Source: Chromatiales bacterium
GTDB taxonomy: Bacteria; Pseudomonadota; Gammaproteobacteria; SZUA-152
Length of the DNA stretch: 6,340 nucleotides
Assembly: GCA_026999335.1 (NCBI GenBank)
Contig: JALTPW010001065.1
Location: 1-6,340 of the forward strand
Direction: 5' to 3'
The translations under genes were made by a program, and so were the position numbers. Below the pieces are notes generated by a model. The model was not told where the DNA came from, did not search any database, and saw only the letters and a list, made by a program, of their open reading frames with translations. The number at the start of each line of letters is the position of its first letter. Within the stretch, counting starts at the first letter, position 1. This document shows positions 5,546 through 6,340 of this stretch, in pieces.

Positions 5546-5559
5546 CAGCCCGTAGGCTG
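5546..5559 (-). other. Stem-loop at the predicted 5' end of acpP mRNA
   Basis: CAGCC (5555-5559 on the minus strand) pairs perfectly with GGCTG (5546-5550) around a 4-base TACG loop. Transcription from the promoter at 5568-5596 should begin near 5561, so the hairpin would sit within a couple of bases of the mRNA 5' end. Terminal stem-loops like this can slow 5'-end-dependent decay. That role is inferred. Confidence 0.5.
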
Positions 5560-5567
5560 CGGTCGGT

Positions 5568-5596
5568 ATTCTAGTGAAAAGCCAGTCTGGTTACAA
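5568..5596 (-). promoter_or_regulatory. Sigma70-type promoter of acpP
   Basis: On the minus strand the -35 box is TTGTAA (5591-5596, 4 of 6 to consensus) and the -10 box is TAGAAT (5568-5573, 5 of 6), with exactly 17 bp between. T-rich tracts lie upstream (about 5600-5650), including TTTTTT just before the -35 region, and could act as an UP element. The expected start near 5561 gives a leader of about 48 bases. A separate acpP promoter between fabG and acpP fits the gene's need for high expression. Confidence 0.72.
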
Positions 5597-5675
5597 GCAT
5601 AAAAAAGCCTGCCAAAAACCCACAACCTATTGATAAATATACAAATTCAAAAAATACGGCAATAATTGGCATGGT

Positions 5676-6340
5676 TTAACTCATATACAGGCCGCCATTT
5701 ACATGCAGGGTGTTGCCCGTGATGTAAGCCGCCTTAGGTGATACCAGAAAGCCCACGCTAGCGGCGATCTCCTCGGGCAGGCCCAGACGCCCCAGGGGAA
5801 TGTCCTTGAATAACGCCATTTTCTGCGCATCCCCCAGGGCGCGGGTCATGTCCGTATCGATGAAGCCCGGCGCCACCGCATTGACGGTAATCCCGCGCGC
5901 GCCCACTTCGCGGGCCAACGACTTGGTGAAGCCGACCAAACCGGCCTTGGCAGCGGCGTAGTTGGTCTGTCCGGCGTTGCCGGCGACACCCACCACCGAG
6001 CTGATGCTAATGATACGACCCTTGCGCGCCTTAATCATGCCACGCAGCACGGCCTTGGACAGACGGAAGACAGAGGTCAGATTGGTGTCGATGATGTCAT
6101 TCCATTCATCGTTTTTCATCCGCATCAGCAGATTATCGCGGGTGATGCCGGCATTATTGACGAGGATGGAAGGGGTACCGAACTGTTCCTGAATATTGGC
6201 CATCAAGGCTTCGACGGAGGCCTGTTCAGTGACATCGAGCACCATGCCGGTACCCTTTACACCATTCTCCTTCAGCGTGTCGCCGATGGCGGCGGCGCCC
6301 TTCTCCGAGGTTGCGGTACCGATAATCGTGGCGCCCTGGG
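5676..6340 (-). CDS. fabG: 3-oxoacyl-ACP reductase FabG (5' end outside window)
   Basis: FabG is the NADPH-dependent reductase that converts beta-ketoacyl-ACP to 3-hydroxyacyl-ACP. The frame is open to the window edge, giving 220 C-terminal residues. By comparison with E. coli FabG about 27 residues are missing, including the TGxxxGIG cofactor loop. The short-chain dehydrogenase catalytic set is present: NNAGIT (visible residues 61-66), Asn86 in DTNLTSV, Ser114 in SISSVVG, and Tyr127 and Lys131 in NYAAAKAG. These correspond to Asn110, Ser138, Tyr151 and Lys155 of E. coli. The end HVNGGLYMS matches the family C-terminus. About three extra residues near KENGVKGTG are seen relative to E. coli. 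An internal Met at 6243-6245 is not the start, because the upstream sequence is clearly FabG. The gene ends in TAA with no clear terminator before the acpP promoter. Confidence 0.97.
   Translation of the reverse strand, partial: QGATIIGTATSEKGAAAIGDTLKENGVKGTGMVLDVTEQASVEALMANIQEQFGTPSILVNNAGITRDNLLMRMKNDEWNDIIDTNLTSVFRLSKAVLRGMIKARKGRIISISSVVGVAGNAGQTNYAAAKAGLVGFTKSLAREVGARGITVNAVAPGFIDTDMTRALGDAQKMALFKDIPLGRLGLPEEIAASVGFLVSPKAAYITGNTLHVNGGLYMS

Noticed and set aside
5596..5675. Possible terminator after fabG (GGCAGGC followed by TTTTTT)
   Set aside because: The T-run is present, but no complementary left arm for GGCAGGC lies upstream, so no stem forms. The T-tracts are better seen as A+T-rich DNA upstream of the acpP promoter.

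Overview
This window looks like a chromosomal segment from a gammaproteobacterium with moderately high G+C. All protein genes read leftward on the minus strand. In transcription order, from the right edge to the left, they are fabG (5' end cut off by the window), acpP, fabF, pabB, pabC, mltG and tmk (only its first 20 codons inside). Apart from pabB, this is the fab-pabC-mltG-tmk order of Escherichia coli. FabG, AcpP and FabF closely resemble the enterobacterial proteins and keep all the catalytic residues I can check. The genus cannot be named from this sequence alone.

Right part (5123-6340): the fatty-acid elongation genes. FabG reduces beta-ketoacyl-ACP, AcpP carries the acyl chain and FabF condenses it with malonyl-ACP. 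acpP looks like its own small transcription unit. It has a sigma70-type promoter with a 17-bp spacer, a stem-loop near the predicted mRNA 5' end, a strong Shine-Dalgarno (SD) site, and a convincing intrinsic terminator just after its stop codon.

Middle (1517-3831): pabB and pabC give the two dedicated steps that follow or use the PabA-supplied ammonia: chorismate to aminodeoxychorismate, then to p-aminobenzoate for folate. PabA is not in the window. pabB sits between fabF and pabC, which is not the E. coli arrangement. PabB carries an Ala where E. coli PabB has its active-site Lys (PIAGT instead of PIKGT).

Left part (1-1524): mltG overlaps the end of pabC by 8 bp. It encodes a membrane-anchored peptidoglycan lytic transglycosylase. 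tmk would normally follow almost at once, but here 406 bp (63-468) of repeat DNA separates them. That gap holds two 65-bp inverted REP pairs (REPIN-like), a solitary REP, and several short tandem octamer arrays. Another solitary REP starts exactly at the pabB stop codon, and its GTAG tetranucleotide supplies the TAG.

I see no evidence of a new multi-gene system here. The genes are housekeeping genes. The unusual content is the REP/REPIN and octamer repeat DNA in the gaps, the insulated acpP unit, and the PabB active-site variant.
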